In this document: piece by piece, positions 1-9,492 of the stretch
Numbering within the stretch: position 1 is the first letter of the stretch
How the letters are laid out: the number at the start of each line of letters is the position of its first letter
Source: Paraburkholderia phenazinium
GTDB taxonomy: Bacteria > Pseudomonadota > Gammaproteobacteria > Burkholderiales > Burkholderiaceae
Direction of reading: 5' to 3'
Assembly (NCBI RefSeq): GCF_900142845.1
Contig: NZ_FSRU01000002.1
Location: 62,001 to 126,000 of the forward strand
Length of the DNA: 64,000 nucleotides
The notes under the pieces: generated by a model
Seen by the model: the letters and a program-made list of their open reading frames with translations, nothing else
What the model was told of the DNA's origin: nothing
Databases searched by the model: none
Made by a program: the position numbers and the translations under genes

Positions 1-893
1 TAGGCACCCGAGGCCGGCGCATACACGAGACTGAGCCTCTCATCAGCCGGTGTGCGCGGACCCAGCGACGCGGCGCCCGCCGTGATCGTCTCCTTGGTGG
101 GCAGCACGAATTCGCCGGCGCCGTTCTTGAGCGCGACGGTACCTAGCTGCGCGGCGGCCAGCTTGTCGGAGAAGCTGACGCCGACATAGCCGATCGAATA
201 CGGCGTCGACTGCAAGGCCTGCACCATCCCCGCGTTACCCACGGCCGTCGCGCTACCCGGCACGTTCGGCCACGCGATCGTCGTGCCGTAGCCCTTGTCG
301 TTTTCCCAGTCCGGCGTCGCGAACGACAGGAACTGTGTGAACACGAACGTATCGCCGGAGCCTTCGGCGCGGTGGATCGGCACGATCGCATGATGCGGCA
401 GCGCGACGCCCGGATTGAGCGCCGCGATCTGCGGCGCGTCCCAGGTGCGAATCGCGCCGTTGTAGATCCCGGCGAGCACCGGTCCATCCAGCTTGAGATG
501 CGCTGCGTCAAGACCGGGCAGGTTGTAGTTGACGGTCTGCGCGGCAATCGCCAGCGGCACGTTGATGATCTGCGGATGTTGCCGCATCTCGGCATCGGAC
601 ATATACGCATCCGACGCGCCGATCAGCACCTTGCCCGCCAGCACCTGCTGGATGCCGGCCTCCGAGCCGGTTCCCGCCACGTTAATGTGGATGCCCGGAT
701 GCGACCGGGTATACGCATCCACCCAGGTCGTGAAAAGCGGGTACAGCAGGGTCGAGCCGGTTTCGGTCAGCGTGAGGTCTTGCGCATTGGCAAATGCGCC
801 CGTCATCAGCGCAAGCGTTGCAACGCACAGCGGCGCTGCGGCCCAATGCCGCCAGCGCAGGCGCAGTACCGGGTTCTTAACGTGGTGAGTCAT
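1..893 (-). CDS. PstS-like phosphate-type ABC substrate-binding protein, 3' end cut by window edge
   Basis: The reading frame opens at ATG 893 and runs off the window start with no stop, giving 297 residues. A GGAGAGAGG ribosome site lies just upstream. Residues 1-37 form a signal peptide (basic start, hydrophobic core, ANA before the mature part). The mature protein shows the PstS pattern: an early TGSTLLYPLF segment, then GTGSEAGIQQV, GASDAYMSD and, further on, RAEGSGDTFVFTQFLS. In PstS the matching residues bind phosphate. It lies 69 bp behind an MFS gene in the same direction, and no pstCAB is visible, although such genes could lie beyond the edge. It may bind phosphate or another oxyanion. 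Family assignment is firm, substrate is not. Confidence 0.85.
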   Translation of the reverse strand, partial: MTHHVKNPVLRLRWRHWAAAPLCVATLALMTGAFANAQDLTLTETGSTLLYPLFTTWVDAYTRSHPGIHINVAGTGSEAGIQQVLAGKVLIGASDAYMSDAEMRQHPQIINVPLAIAAQTVNYNLPGLDAAHLKLDGPVLAGIYNGAIRTWDAPQIAALNPGVALPHHAIVPIHRAEGSGDTFVFTQFLSFATPDWENDKGYGTTIAWPNVPGSATAVGNAGMVQALQSTPYSIGYVGVSFSDKLAAAQLGTVALKNGAGEFVLPTKETITAGAASLGPRTPADERLSLVYAPASGA

Positions 894-962
894 GCCTCTC
901 TCCGTCGCATTACTTGGGAAGCCATCTTGTGGTTGAAGCCGCCAGGACGATGCGTGGACGGG

Positions 963-2450
963 TTAGTGTCCAATCTCGTCGAGGCTCACACCATTCGTTT
1001 CGATGCGGAAGATCCACGTCACCACGGCGCCGAGAATCGACGTACCCACGAGAATGTAGAGCAGCGGGCCGGTGCCGATACCGGTCAGCAGTATGGGAAA
1101 CAGGAACGCCGTCGCCACCGCGCCGATCTTGCCGACGGCGGCCGCAAAACCGGCGCCGGTGCCGCGAATCGCGGTCGGGAACACTTCGCCCGCCAGCAGA
1201 TAGGTCTGCGCGTTCGGTCCCAGGTTGGTCATGAAGTTGAACAGCATGAACCCGGCGAAGATGATGACGGTCCGGGTGGAGCCTTCGAATCCATCGGAGA
1301 ACGAAGCAAGCAGCAGTCCGGCCGCGCAACCGATGAAGCCGACCACCTGCAGCCAGATGCGTCCCACCTTGTCCGCGAGGATGACCGCGAAGATGATCCC
1401 TACAATCAGCAGCATCGTGATCAGCGCAGCGCCCTTGGCGGCGAGGATGTCGTTGAGGATCAGGTCGGTGATGCTGCGCACGTGGTCCTGCTTGGCGCCA
1501 AATGCGGCGCCGAGGATGGTCGGCGTGAAGATGCCGATCCCGTAGGTGCCCAGATCCTGCAGGAACCACGGCACCGAGGCGAGGATCGTCGCGCGCAGGT
1601 TGCGCCTGGCGAACAGCGCGAAAAAGCTGCCCTGGCCGCCGTGGCCGGTGGCGGCGTTGTCGATCTCGCGCGACAGCGCGATGCTGGTCGGATACTGCGG
1701 CGTGCGCACCAGCAGGCGTGTCGCTGCCGCCTCGGCACGATCCACCGCGCCGCGGATATGCAGCCAGCTCGGGCTTTCGGTGATGAAGAAACGGCCAACG
1801 GTCACCGCCAGCGCCGGGATGATCGCTGTGCCGTACATCCAGCGCCATGCATCGAGGTTCGGGATCGTCGAGAGCACGAGAAAGCCCACGGCGGTACCGC
1901 CCAGGGCGCCGAGCGCCTGGAAGCCGAACGCGGCGAGCACCAGCTTGCCGCGGCTTGTACTGGGGATGCTTTCGGAGATGATCATGTGCGCGGTCGGATA
2001 GTCGCAACCGAGCGCGACACCGAGACCGAACAGGCAGATCACGAGCGAAACGAAGTTGGTGCACATCACCAGCAGCACCAGGAACGCGCAGAAGATGACC
2101 ATCTCGACAATGAACATCCGCTTGCGTCCGAAGTAATCGGACATGCCGCCCAGACCCACGGCGCCGACCAGAATCCCCATCAGGCTGGCCGCGCTGATCA
2201 GACCGTTTTGCGCCGCGCCGATGCCGAATTCGCGCGAGATCAGCGGCAGCGCCACACCGGTCATGAAGACGACGAAGCCTTCGAAGAATTTGCCGGCGGC
2301 CGCCAGCGCCCAGATGCGCCATTGCATGCCGGTCATCGGCACGGAAGGCAGATGCGTGCCGTCGGGCCACATCGGCCGCTCGTCGATGTACTGCTGGACG
2401 GATTTCACACTGGCGCGTTGCAACCGGTCGGGATCTGCCACGTCTTGCAT
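963..2450 (-). CDS. MFS transporter (metabolite:H+ symporter type, GxDYP motif)
   Basis: A 495-residue, 12-helix major facilitator protein. I start it at ATG 2450, which has AGGAG seven bases upstream; a longer in-frame version would add 30 residues of low-quality sequence. The helix 2-3 loop carries the MFS motif GGMSDYFGRKR, helix 4 has GCDYPTAHM, and the loop near helix 11 has FPTAIRGTGAG. The GxDYP element is typical of the sugar/phosphate/aromatic-acid symporter branches. It probably forms an operon with the downstream PstS-like gene, which hints at phosphate or phosphorylated-compound uptake, but an MFS carrier does not need a binding protein, so this is only an inference from context. 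Confidence 0.85.
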   Translation of the reverse strand: MQDVADPDRLQRASVKSVQQYIDERPMWPDGTHLPSVPMTGMQWRIWALAAAGKFFEGFVVFMTGVALPLISREFGIGAAQNGLISAASLMGILVGAVGLGGMSDYFGRKRMFIVEMVIFCAFLVLLVMCTNFVSLVICLFGLGVALGCDYPTAHMIISESIPSTSRGKLVLAAFGFQALGALGGTAVGFLVLSTIPNLDAWRWMYGTAIIPALAVTVGRFFITESPSWLHIRGAVDRAEAAATRLLVRTPQYPTSIALSREIDNAATGHGGQGSFFALFARRNLRATILASVPWFLQDLGTYGIGIFTPTILGAAFGAKQDHVRSITDLILNDILAAKGAALITMLLIVGIIFAVILADKVGRIWLQVVGFIGCAAGLLLASFSDGFEGSTRTVIIFAGFMLFNFMTNLGPNAQTYLLAGEVFPTAIRGTGAGFAAAVGKIGAVATAFLFPILLTGIGTGPLLYILVGTSILGAVVTWIFRIETNGVSLDEIGH

Positions 2451-2667
2451 ACCAATCTCCTGGTGGTGTGTTGCTATTGCGCTTGCGATGGGATGGGGAA
2501 GGCGTGTCGCATGCATCCGCTTCGACGGGCGGCGCGGCACCCTCGCGCGGAATGGCGATGTCTGCGGCCATGTTGCCGCGCGTGGGTGTCGTTCGGATGA
2601 CAGGCGCGACCAGCGGGCCGCTCGCCAGGGAAAACCCCGCTCTCTGCGGGAGTGCTAACGGATCGGA

Positions 2668-4065
2668 TCAGCCGCGGCTGCCGCGCGAGATTTCCTCGCC
2701 CGCGCGATGCGGCAGGCGCAGCGTCACGGGGATGGACGCGAACGAGCACAGCCCCACGACGAGGAAGGCCGGCCAGAAGTCGGTCCAGGCCACATGCGTA
2801 TGGTGATGCAGCAGTTGCGAAATTTGCAGAACAATGCCGCCGACCGTCACGCCGAGGCCAAGCGACATCTGCTGCACGACGCTGCCGAGGCTCGTTGCCC
2901 GGCCGACATCGCGGCTTGCGATCTCCGCATAGGTCAGCGAGTTCAGACTGGTGAACTGCAGCGCCGGAAAGAACCCGCCGAGCAGCACGACGAACCAGAT
3001 GAGCCAGGTGGGCGTGCCCGGAAAGAACGCACCGCAGATCGCAATGGCGATGCCGGACAGCGCGGCATTGACGACCAGCACGTCGCGAAAACCGTAGCGC
3101 CGCAACACCGACGACGCGATGGTCCGCATGAACATGCCGCCGAAGGCGGAGGCACAGGTAATCAGCCCGGACTCGAACGCGCTTTTGCCGAGCCCTTCCT
3201 GCAACAGCAGCGGCAACAGGAACGGCAAGGCTCCGAGGCCGATCCGGAACAGCGACCCGCCGGCCACGCTGGCCTGGAAGGTGGGAATGCGCAGGAAGCG
3301 CAGATCGAGCAGCGGCAGTTTGATGCGCAGCGCGTACGGTACGTAGCAGGCAAGCAGGAACGCGCCGCACAGGCACATGCCAACCGCATTGCTGTTCGAC
3401 ATCATCTCCCCGCCGATCAGCGACAGCCCCAGCAGAAACAGCGAGGCGCCGCCGGCGGAGAGAAAGAAGCCGATCCAGTCGAGCGGCCCGGGGTGCGGTT
3501 CACGGGTGTTGACGATATGGCGATTGGTCAGATAAATGCCGAGCACACCGACCGGCACGTTGATGAAGAAAATCAGCCGCCAATGCAGATACGTGGTGAT
3601 GAAGCCGCCCAGCAGCGGACCGGCGGCAGGCCCGAGCATGGCGGGCACGCTCAGGTAGTTCATCGCGCGAATGAACTCGGACTTGGGCACCACGCGGAAG
3701 ATGATGATGCGCCCGACCGGCACCATCATCGCGCCGCCCACGCCCTGGATGAAGCGGGCCACGGTGAAGGTGGCGAGCGAGCTGGATGCCGCGCACAGCA
3801 GCGAACCGGCCACGAAAATGCCGATGGCGGTGCGAAACACGGTGCGGGCGCCGAAGCGGTCGGCGAGCCAGCCGCACACGGGGATGAAGACGCCGAGGCC
3901 CAGCACATAGCTGGTGACGGCGATCTTGAGGGTGACCGGATCGCGGCCGAAGTCCCGTGCCATCGAGGGCAGGGCGGTCACGATCACATTCGCATCGACA
4001 CTTTCCATGAACATCGCGCACGCGACGATGAGCGGGGCAAGAAGCGCTTTCTGGACAAGTGTCAT
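2668..4065 (-). CDS. DHA2-type MFS drug exporter
   Basis: A 465-residue inner-membrane protein starting at ATG 4065 (MTLVQKALLAPL). An upstream in-frame extension of 85 residues is polar, lacks membrane character and is rejected. The motif around residues 60-75 (GWLADRFGARTVF) is the MFS loop 2-3 motif, and GPAAGPLLGGF after helix 5 is the antiporter motif C seen in drug/H+ antiporters. About 14 hydrophobic segments fit the DHA2 (EmrB/QacA) family, although 465 residues is slightly short for it. No EmrA-like adaptor is adjacent. The exported compound cannot be told. Confidence 0.85.
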   Translation of the reverse strand: MTLVQKALLAPLIVACAMFMESVDANVIVTALPSMARDFGRDPVTLKIAVTSYVLGLGVFIPVCGWLADRFGARTVFRTAIGIFVAGSLLCAASSSLATFTVARFIQGVGGAMMVPVGRIIIFRVVPKSEFIRAMNYLSVPAMLGPAAGPLLGGFITTYLHWRLIFFINVPVGVLGIYLTNRHIVNTREPHPGPLDWIGFFLSAGGASLFLLGLSLIGGEMMSNSNAVGMCLCGAFLLACYVPYALRIKLPLLDLRFLRIPTFQASVAGGSLFRIGLGALPFLLPLLLQEGLGKSAFESGLITCASAFGGMFMRTIASSVLRRYGFRDVLVVNAALSGIAIAICGAFFPGTPTWLIWFVVLLGGFFPALQFTSLNSLTYAEIASRDVGRATSLGSVVQQMSLGLGVTVGGIVLQISQLLHHHTHVAWTDFWPAFLVVGLCSFASIPVTLRLPHRAGEEISRGSRG

Positions 4066-4240
4066 GGGTGAAACGGTCAGCGGAGGGCCTGCGAAGTGCC
4101 GATTATGGCATCGGAACGCGTGGAATTGCGCTGAAGTGTTCCCTACATGAACCGGAAGCGCGTTTTGCGAACGCTCGGACGGATCTTGACCTTCGAGGCA
4201 CCCTGCGGCGTGAGATGACCGCCGGATGCCGCACAGCGCA

Positions 4241-5803
4241 TCAAGCCCGCAGGGGCGGAATGCTCGATTGTTTGAGGAACTGAGGCTCTTCGCGCCACTG
4301 GGTGGCCTGCTCGAACGCATAGCCGAGCGCCAGCAGCCGCGCTTCGCTCCATGCCGGACCGACGAACGACAAGCCGATCGGCAGGCCGCGCACGAGGCCC
4401 GCCGGGACCGTCAGATGCGGATAGCCGGCCACCGCAGCGGGCGTGGAGAAGCCGTCGCCGCCGCTGTCGCCGTTGATGAAATCGGTGAGCCATGCGGTGC
4501 CGCCGGTCGGCGCGACGATCGCATCCAGCTTGTGCTCGCGAATCGCGCGGTCGATGCCTTCCTCGCGCGAACCCTTGCGGCAGGCGGCCAGCGCCTGGAC
4601 ATAGACCGCGCTGTCGAGGTCGCCCAGGGCCTGCGCCTGGATCAGCAGTTCCTGGCCGAAGTACGGCATCTCGCGGTCGCGGTGCGTGTTGTTGAATGCA
4701 ATCACATCGGCGAGCGTGCGAATCGGCGCGTGTGGGGCAAACGTCGCGAGCCAGAGCGGCAGGTCGTGCTTGAATTCGTGCAGCAGCACCGCCTGTTCCT
4801 CGGTCTCGTAGCCGACCTTCGGCAGATCGATCGGATCGACCAGTACGGCACCCTGCAGGACAAGTCGAGCCAGCGCGTATTCGATGCGCTCGTCGATTTC
4901 ATCGTGGCCGGTGAAGAACTCGCGCGCCACGCCGATGCGGGCGCCGCGCAGCGCATTCGGATTCAGCGCTGCGAGATAGTCGTCGGGTGCGGGCGCGCCG
5001 AGGGTCGCCGGATCTTGCGGGTCCGGGCCGGCCAGCGCGGCCAGCAGCAGGGCGGCGTCGCCGACGGTGCGGGCGATCGGCCCGGGCGTGTCCTGAGTAT
5101 GCGAGATCGGGATGATGCCGTCGCGGCTGATGCGCCCGACCGTCGGCTTCAGCCCGACGACGCCCATGATCGACGACGGCGAGACGATCGAACCGTCGGT
5201 CTCGGTGCCGATCGCGAGGCGCGTGAGGTTCGCCGCGACAGCCGCCGCCGATCCCGAACTGGAGCCGCTGGTGGAGCGGTCCAGCGCATACGGATTGCGC
5301 GACAGGCCGCCGCGTCCGCTCCAGCCGCTCGTCGAGCGCGAGGAGCGGATGTTGGCCCACTCGCTCAGATTGGTTTTGCCGAGGATCACGCCGCCCGCTG
5401 CACGCAGGCGTGCGACCAGGTGCGCGTCGCGCGTGGCGCGCACGCCGTCGAGCGCCAGCGAGCCGGCCGTCGTTGCCATCCGGTCGCCGGTGGCGATGTT
5501 GTCCTTGACCACAATCGGCAGGCCATGCAGTGGACCGCGCACGGTCCCGGCCGCGCGCTCGGCGTCGAGCGTCGCAGCAATCTGCAACGCATCCGGATTG
5601 AGTTCGATGAGGCTGCGCAACTGCGGACCTTGCCGGTCGAGCGCGGCGATCCGTTCCAGGTAGTGACGGCTGTTTCGCACGGCGCCGGTTGGGTCGGGGG
5701 CGGCCGCGGCGCTTGCCGGCTTGGTGGGCAGGGCGGAGGCGTGCTTCGTGGAGAGGGCGGAGGCCAGCAGGCCGAGTGAAGCGAAAAAACTGCGTCGTCT
5801 CAT
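4241..5803 (-). CDS. Exported amidase (amidase signature family)
   Basis: A 520-residue amidase-signature enzyme that hydrolyses amide bonds with a Ser-cisSer-Lys triad. Lys100 lies in GLPIVVKDNIATGD, the serine-rich GSSSGS loop is at 180-185, and the nucleophile candidate Ser206 is in GTETDGSIVSPS, so all triad elements are present. The N-terminus MRRRSFFASL followed by a hydrophobic stretch and Ala-rich region looks like a twin-arginine signal, suggesting a periplasmic enzyme. The ribosome site is weak. The 241 bp up to the divergent ygiC start must hold both promoters. Substrate is unknown; the family includes 6-aminohexanoate-, acylamide- and Glu-tRNA-type enzymes, and the signal peptide argues against a GatA role. 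Confidence 0.88.
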   Translation of the reverse strand: MRRRSFFASLGLLASALSTKHASALPTKPASAAAAPDPTGAVRNSRHYLERIAALDRQGPQLRSLIELNPDALQIAATLDAERAAGTVRGPLHGLPIVVKDNIATGDRMATTAGSLALDGVRATRDAHLVARLRAAGGVILGKTNLSEWANIRSSRSTSGWSGRGGLSRNPYALDRSTSGSSSGSAAAVAANLTRLAIGTETDGSIVSPSSIMGVVGLKPTVGRISRDGIIPISHTQDTPGPIARTVGDAALLLAALAGPDPQDPATLGAPAPDDYLAALNPNALRGARIGVAREFFTGHDEIDERIEYALARLVLQGAVLVDPIDLPKVGYETEEQAVLLHEFKHDLPLWLATFAPHAPIRTLADVIAFNNTHRDREMPYFGQELLIQAQALGDLDSAVYVQALAACRKGSREEGIDRAIREHKLDAIVAPTGGTAWLTDFINGDSGGDGFSTPAAVAGYPHLTVPAGLVRGLPIGLSFVGPAWSEARLLALGYAFEQATQWREEPQFLKQSSIPPLRA

Positions 5804-6044
5804 AGTGAGTTTTCTTGTTGAAATGGATACGCGGGGTCGCTACGCGGTGCGCGTCCGGGCCGTGGCCTTTGCCTAGGCACGCCGGAGGCGAATCGCAATC
5901 GCGCGAGATTACCTTAACAAAATTAGATGGCGGCGAAAGTCCGCACGGCAGACGAGGCGAAAGGTGGGGCCGCGCGCCGCGCCGCTGGGCGTTGGCGATG
6001 CGCTAACATACGGCGAGGCAAACGACAGTAGAACAACAAACGTC

Positions 6045-7220
6045 ATGCAACGAATCAAACAGACGCCGCGTGCGGACTGGCCGCAGCGTCTCGACGACAT
6101 CGGCTTCCGCTTTCATTCGATCGACAAGAACGGTGTCGCCCAGCCGCCCGACGCGAGCCGGTTTCCGTATTGGCTCGAAGACGCGGCCTACGTCTTTGGC
6201 GAGGCCGAAATCGAGGCCCTGTGGACGGCCACCCAGGAATTGCACGCCCGCTGTCTGGAAGCCGTGGATTATGTGATCCGCGCCAATCTGTTTGCGCGCA
6301 TGGCGATTCCCCCTGCATACGAAGGGCTGATCCGCGCTTCCTGGGAGCGCCGCGATCCGTCCGTCTATGGGCGCTTCGATCTGACGCTCGACCCGAACGG
6401 GGTGCCGAAGCTCTACGAATACAACGCCGATACGCCGACCTCGCTGATCGAATCGAGTCTCGCGCAATGGTTCTGGAAGACCGACGTCCAGCCGGCGCAC
6501 GATCAGTTCAACAGCATCCACGAAGCGCTGATCGAACGCTGGGGTGGGCTGCGCAAGCATTACCCGCAAGTCCCGACGCTGCACTTCGGCTGCATCTTCG
6601 ACAGCCTCGAAGACATCGGCAACGTCGAATATCTGATGGAAACGGCGGTCCAGGCCGGCTGGCAAGTGAAGATCCTCGACATGACGCGCATCGGCGTGGA
6701 CGCGGCCAGCCGGTTCTACGACGAACAGGACGAGCCGATCCAGTTGATGTTCAAGCTTTATCCTTGGGAGTGGATGATCCGGGAGCGTTTCGGCCGGCAT
6801 CTGATCTCGAGTCCCACGCGCTGGGTCGAGCCGCCGTGGAAAATGATTCTCTCCAACAAGGCCATTCTGCCGGTTCTCTGGCAGTTGTTTCCCGATCATC
6901 CGAATCTGTTGCCGGCGTCGTTCACGCCGTACCTGTTCGACGGCGTCCCGCATGCGAAGAAACCGTTCCTGTCGCGCGAAGGCGCGAACGTGACCCTGGT
7001 ACAGGACGATGGACAGGTGATCGAGCACGAGGGCCGTTACGGTGAAGAGGGCTTCATCTATCAGGCGTTCGCGCCGCTGCCGCGCTTTGGCGAGCGCTAT
7101 GCGACGCTGGGCTCGTGGGTGGTGGGCGACGAGCCGGTGGGGCTGTGCCTGCGCGAGGAGTTTCATCCGATTACCAAGAACACCAGCTATTTCGTGCCGC
7201 ACTATTTCATCAAGAGCTGA
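6045..7220 (+). CDS. ygiC: YgiC-like ATP-grasp protein (glutathionylspermidine synthase C-terminal family)
   Basis: A 391-residue protein of the glutathionylspermidine-synthase pre-ATP-grasp/ATP-grasp family, similar in length to E. coli YgiC. Members ligate an amine to a peptide-like carboxylate using ATP; the E. coli substrate remains unclear. Conserved stretches visible are RFDLTLDPNG, YEYNADTPTSL, WKMILSNKAILPVLW and near the end GLCLREEFHPITKNTSYFVPH. The start at 6045 (MQRIKQTPRADW) is chosen because homologues begin there; a version from 5964 would add 27 residues. There is no amidase half, unlike bifunctional Gsp. The next gene encodes a YgiB-like lipoprotein four bases downstream, matching the E. 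coli ygiB-ygiC pairing in reversed order. Confidence 0.88.
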   Translation: MQRIKQTPRADWPQRLDDIGFRFHSIDKNGVAQPPDASRFPYWLEDAAYVFGEAEIEALWTATQELHARCLEAVDYVIRANLFARMAIPPAYEGLIRASWERRDPSVYGRFDLTLDPNGVPKLYEYNADTPTSLIESSLAQWFWKTDVQPAHDQFNSIHEALIERWGGLRKHYPQVPTLHFGCIFDSLEDIGNVEYLMETAVQAGWQVKILDMTRIGVDAASRFYDEQDEPIQLMFKLYPWEWMIRERFGRHLISSPTRWVEPPWKMILSNKAILPVLWQLFPDHPNLLPASFTPYLFDGVPHAKKPFLSREGANVTLVQDDGQVIEHEGRYGEEGFIYQAFAPLPRFGERYATLGSWVVGDEPVGLCLREEFHPITKNTSYFVPHYFIKS

Positions 7221-7224
7221 GTCG

Positions 7225-7722
7225 ATGACCATGCATAAAACACAAAAGCGACCGACACTGATGCTGATCGGCGCGGCGGGGACACTGGCCGGGGCGGGCC
7301 TGATCGCGGGCTGTCACAACGATACGCCGGTCCAGGTTGAACGGGCCGAGTATGCGTCGCAAGCCGATTGCGAGCGCGACTGGAATCGTCCCGACGATTG
7401 CGCGCTGCTTGCCGATGGCGGGCAGCCGGCTTCGGGAACGTCGAGCTCGTCGGGGACGTCGGGTTCAGCGGGCGGGGCGCATGGCGGAGGCGGCGGAGCG
7501 CACTGGTACGGACCGTACTACACGAAGAGCGGCAAGGTGTACCACGCGGACGGCGACGAGACCGATGAGATCGTGCGCGCCTCCCATTCCACCCAGATCA
7601 GCGAGTCGACCCATTCGGAAGGTGCGTTGACCGGTCATGGCGGCGGCGAGGAGGGCATCTCGCGCGGCGGCTTCGGCGAGTCGGCTCATGCGGGTGGTGG
7701 GGAAGGTGGGCACGGCGGCTAA
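7225..7722 (+). CDS. ygiB: YgiB-like DUF1190 lipoprotein
   Basis: A 165-residue protein starting at ATG 7225 (an ATG at 7231 is possible). Residues 1-31 are a lipoprotein signal ending in AGLIAGC, with the lipid-bearing Cys predicted in that box. The rest matches the YgiB/UPF0441 pattern: a Cys-containing ADCERDW and DDCALLAD segment, a Gly/Ser-rich linker, YYTKSGKVYH, and the family hallmark RGGFGES near the C-terminus. It is shorter than E. coli YgiB (about 223 aa) because the central low-complexity part is reduced. The gene is translated from the ygiC transcript (4 bp gap). Its stop overlaps the last codon of the tolC remnant on the other strand. Confidence 0.8.
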   Translation: MTMHKTQKRPTLMLIGAAGTLAGAGLIAGCHNDTPVQVERAEYASQADCERDWNRPDDCALLADGGQPASGTSSSSGTSGSAGGAHGGGGGAHWYGPYYTKSGKVYHADGDETDEIVRASHSTQISESTHSEGALTGHGGGEEGISRGGFGESAHAGGGEGGHGG

Positions 7723-8033
7723 GGCGACATGACGCACGCAGGCCAGGCTTGCCGCGTCGTGGGGTTGTTGCACAGTGCGCGATTGACAGCCTCTTCGAGA
7801 CGCAGCGGTTCACCAAGGCGGCCGAACGCGCAGGGCGAAGCCGTAGTGGCGGCGACAAGCGCCGCAGCAGATGTGTCTGAAACCGCGTTGTCGATTTTGA
7901 ATACGTCAAACGCCATTACCCTATGCGGCTTTCCCGTCAATAGCGCCAGGCACAACAGCAGGGTTGTCGCGCAAACGTGCTGCGGTGCCGCTCGGATCCC
8001 GGAGTCACCATCCCGGCTAGCGTCGACTTGCAT
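7719..8033 (-). pseudogene. Truncated TolC-family outer-membrane channel of the type I secretion operon
   Basis: A minus-strand frame of about 104 residues directly after the HlyD gene. It begins with a plausible signal (CATTLLLCLALLTG) and then reads LRLEEAVNRALCNNPTTRQAWP, the N-terminal helix signature of TolC-family proteins, where roughly 450 residues are expected. It stops with TAG at 7721-7719, exactly against the end of ygiB. So at least three quarters of the channel is gone, and the break lies at about 7720-7745. Position and order (ABC, HlyD, TolC) show it was the outer-membrane part of this secretion system. The longer frame from 8123 overlaps hlyD and is unlikely to be the true start. 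An assembly deletion is the main alternative. Confidence 0.75.
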
Positions 8034-8058
8034 TTGAGAAGCCTCGCAGGGCAGCCGA

Positions 8059-9492
8059 CTAACGCTCACGCAAACCTTCCCCGGCAGTCTGCACCAACGG
8101 ATCAAGAAAATAACTTGCCACACTACGATGACCGGTCCTGATTTCGGCCGTCACTTCCATTCCTGGCGTCAGATTGATGGATTTGTTGTTGACCCGTATC
8201 TGGTTGGTCGGCAGGAGAATTCTTGTCGTAAAGGTCAGCCCCTGCTTTTTGTCGCTCCCCCGTATGGCATCGTTCGAGACGGAGATTACCTTTCCGGTCA
8301 GGTAGCCGTAACGCGTGTACGGAAAAGCCTCAATCTTGACGATCGCTTCCTGTCCGACGTTGACGAACCCCACGTCCTTGTTTTCGACGTTGGCTTCGAC
8401 CTCCACGGGGTCGTCCGGCACAACCTCCATCAGCGCCTGGGCCGTGGTCACCACGCCGCCAAGCGTATGCACGGACAACTGCTGGACGGTCCCGGTGACG
8501 GGCGCGTAGAGCGTCAGCAAATCCTGGCGGGTCATGGCTTTGGTTTCGTCCTCCGTGGTCTGGGCGAGTTGCTGGTTTGCCTTGTCCAACGAGTCGAGTT
8601 GCTCGCGCGAAAACTGCGAGATCATCTGTTCGATCGTCGCCCGCTGCTCGGCGATACCGGCCACGAGTTCGCTCGCGTGGCTTCGCTGGGCGGCGAGTTC
8701 GTGCTCCTGTTCAAGCGCCACCTGCTCTTTGCCAAGATAGTCGTGTTGAGACACGTAGCGATCAGGTGCGAGCGTCTTGTAGTCGTTGGCCTCACTGCGT
8801 GCGAGCGGAGCGGTCGCGCGCAGTTTTGCCACTTCATGCTGAGTGGAGGCCAGTTCGGCCTCGCGTCTTGCGAGCTCCGCATGGGAAACTGCGAGCTTGT
8901 CGGCGTATTCCCGATACAGACCTTCGGCGAAGCGTCGAGACTCTTCTTGCTGCGTTTGCGAAGCACCGTCCACCATAGCGAGCGTCGGTACGCGCCCCGT
9001 CTTGAGTGCATCGAGTAGTGCGCGCGCACGCGCCGACGATAGCGCGGCATCGATCCGGGCCGAACTTGCCTTGTGCGCGTCAGCGGCCGCTTGAGTCGTG
9101 TCGAGAACCAGCAAAGCCTGGCCTTGCGTTACCCGCTCACCGTCCCGAATCAGAATTTGCCGGACCACGCCGGTGATAGCCGGCTGCACGGTTTTCACGC
9201 GCGCACCCGGAATCAGTTTGCCTTTGGCGGTCGCGACGATGTCCAGTTTGCCGAACACGGCAATCAGGAGGATCAGCACGCCGAGCGTCACGATGACACG
9301 CATGGTCCACCGCGGCGCGGGATGTGACGGAGCCTCGATCAGCTCCAGAGTCGCGGGTAGGAACTGCCGCTCCTGCGCTGTACGCGCAGGCGCGTCGAGT
9401 TGATCGCGGATTGTCCATACGGAGCGGAAAGTTGCTCCGTAGCGCCGGCACAGGTCTCCGAGCGCCCGGATCTTCAGGAAATGCGTAGGCAT
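8059..9492 (-). CDS. HlyD-family membrane-fusion protein of type I secretion
   Basis: A 477-residue periplasmic adaptor. The start ATG 9492 shares one base with the stop of the ABC gene (TGATG), so translation is coupled. One membrane helix lies near residues 63-85 (RVIVTLGVLILLIAVFG). It is followed by the lipoyl/barrel-sandwich half (GARVKTVQPAITGVVRQI and GERVTQGQALLVLD), a long alpha-hairpin rich in Ala, Glu and Gln (about 130-310), and the second half with APVTGTVQQLSVHTLGGVV. The end (VEIRTGHRSV-like TAEIRTGHRSVASYFLDPL) is the standard HlyD C-terminus. It connects the ABC exporter to a TolC channel, which here is broken and so must be supplied from elsewhere if the system works. Confidence 0.92.
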   Translation of the reverse strand: MPTHFLKIRALGDLCRRYGATFRSVWTIRDQLDAPARTAQERQFLPATLELIEAPSHPAPRWTMRVIVTLGVLILLIAVFGKLDIVATAKGKLIPGARVKTVQPAITGVVRQILIRDGERVTQGQALLVLDTTQAAADAHKASSARIDAALSSARARALLDALKTGRVPTLAMVDGASQTQQEESRRFAEGLYREYADKLAVSHAELARREAELASTQHEVAKLRATAPLARSEANDYKTLAPDRYVSQHDYLGKEQVALEQEHELAAQRSHASELVAGIAEQRATIEQMISQFSREQLDSLDKANQQLAQTTEDETKAMTRQDLLTLYAPVTGTVQQLSVHTLGGVVTTAQALMEVVPDDPVEVEANVENKDVGFVNVGQEAIVKIEAFPYTRYGYLTGKVISVSNDAIRGSDKKQGLTFTTRILLPTNQIRVNNKSINLTPGMEVTAEIRTGHRSVASYFLDPLVQTAGEGLRER

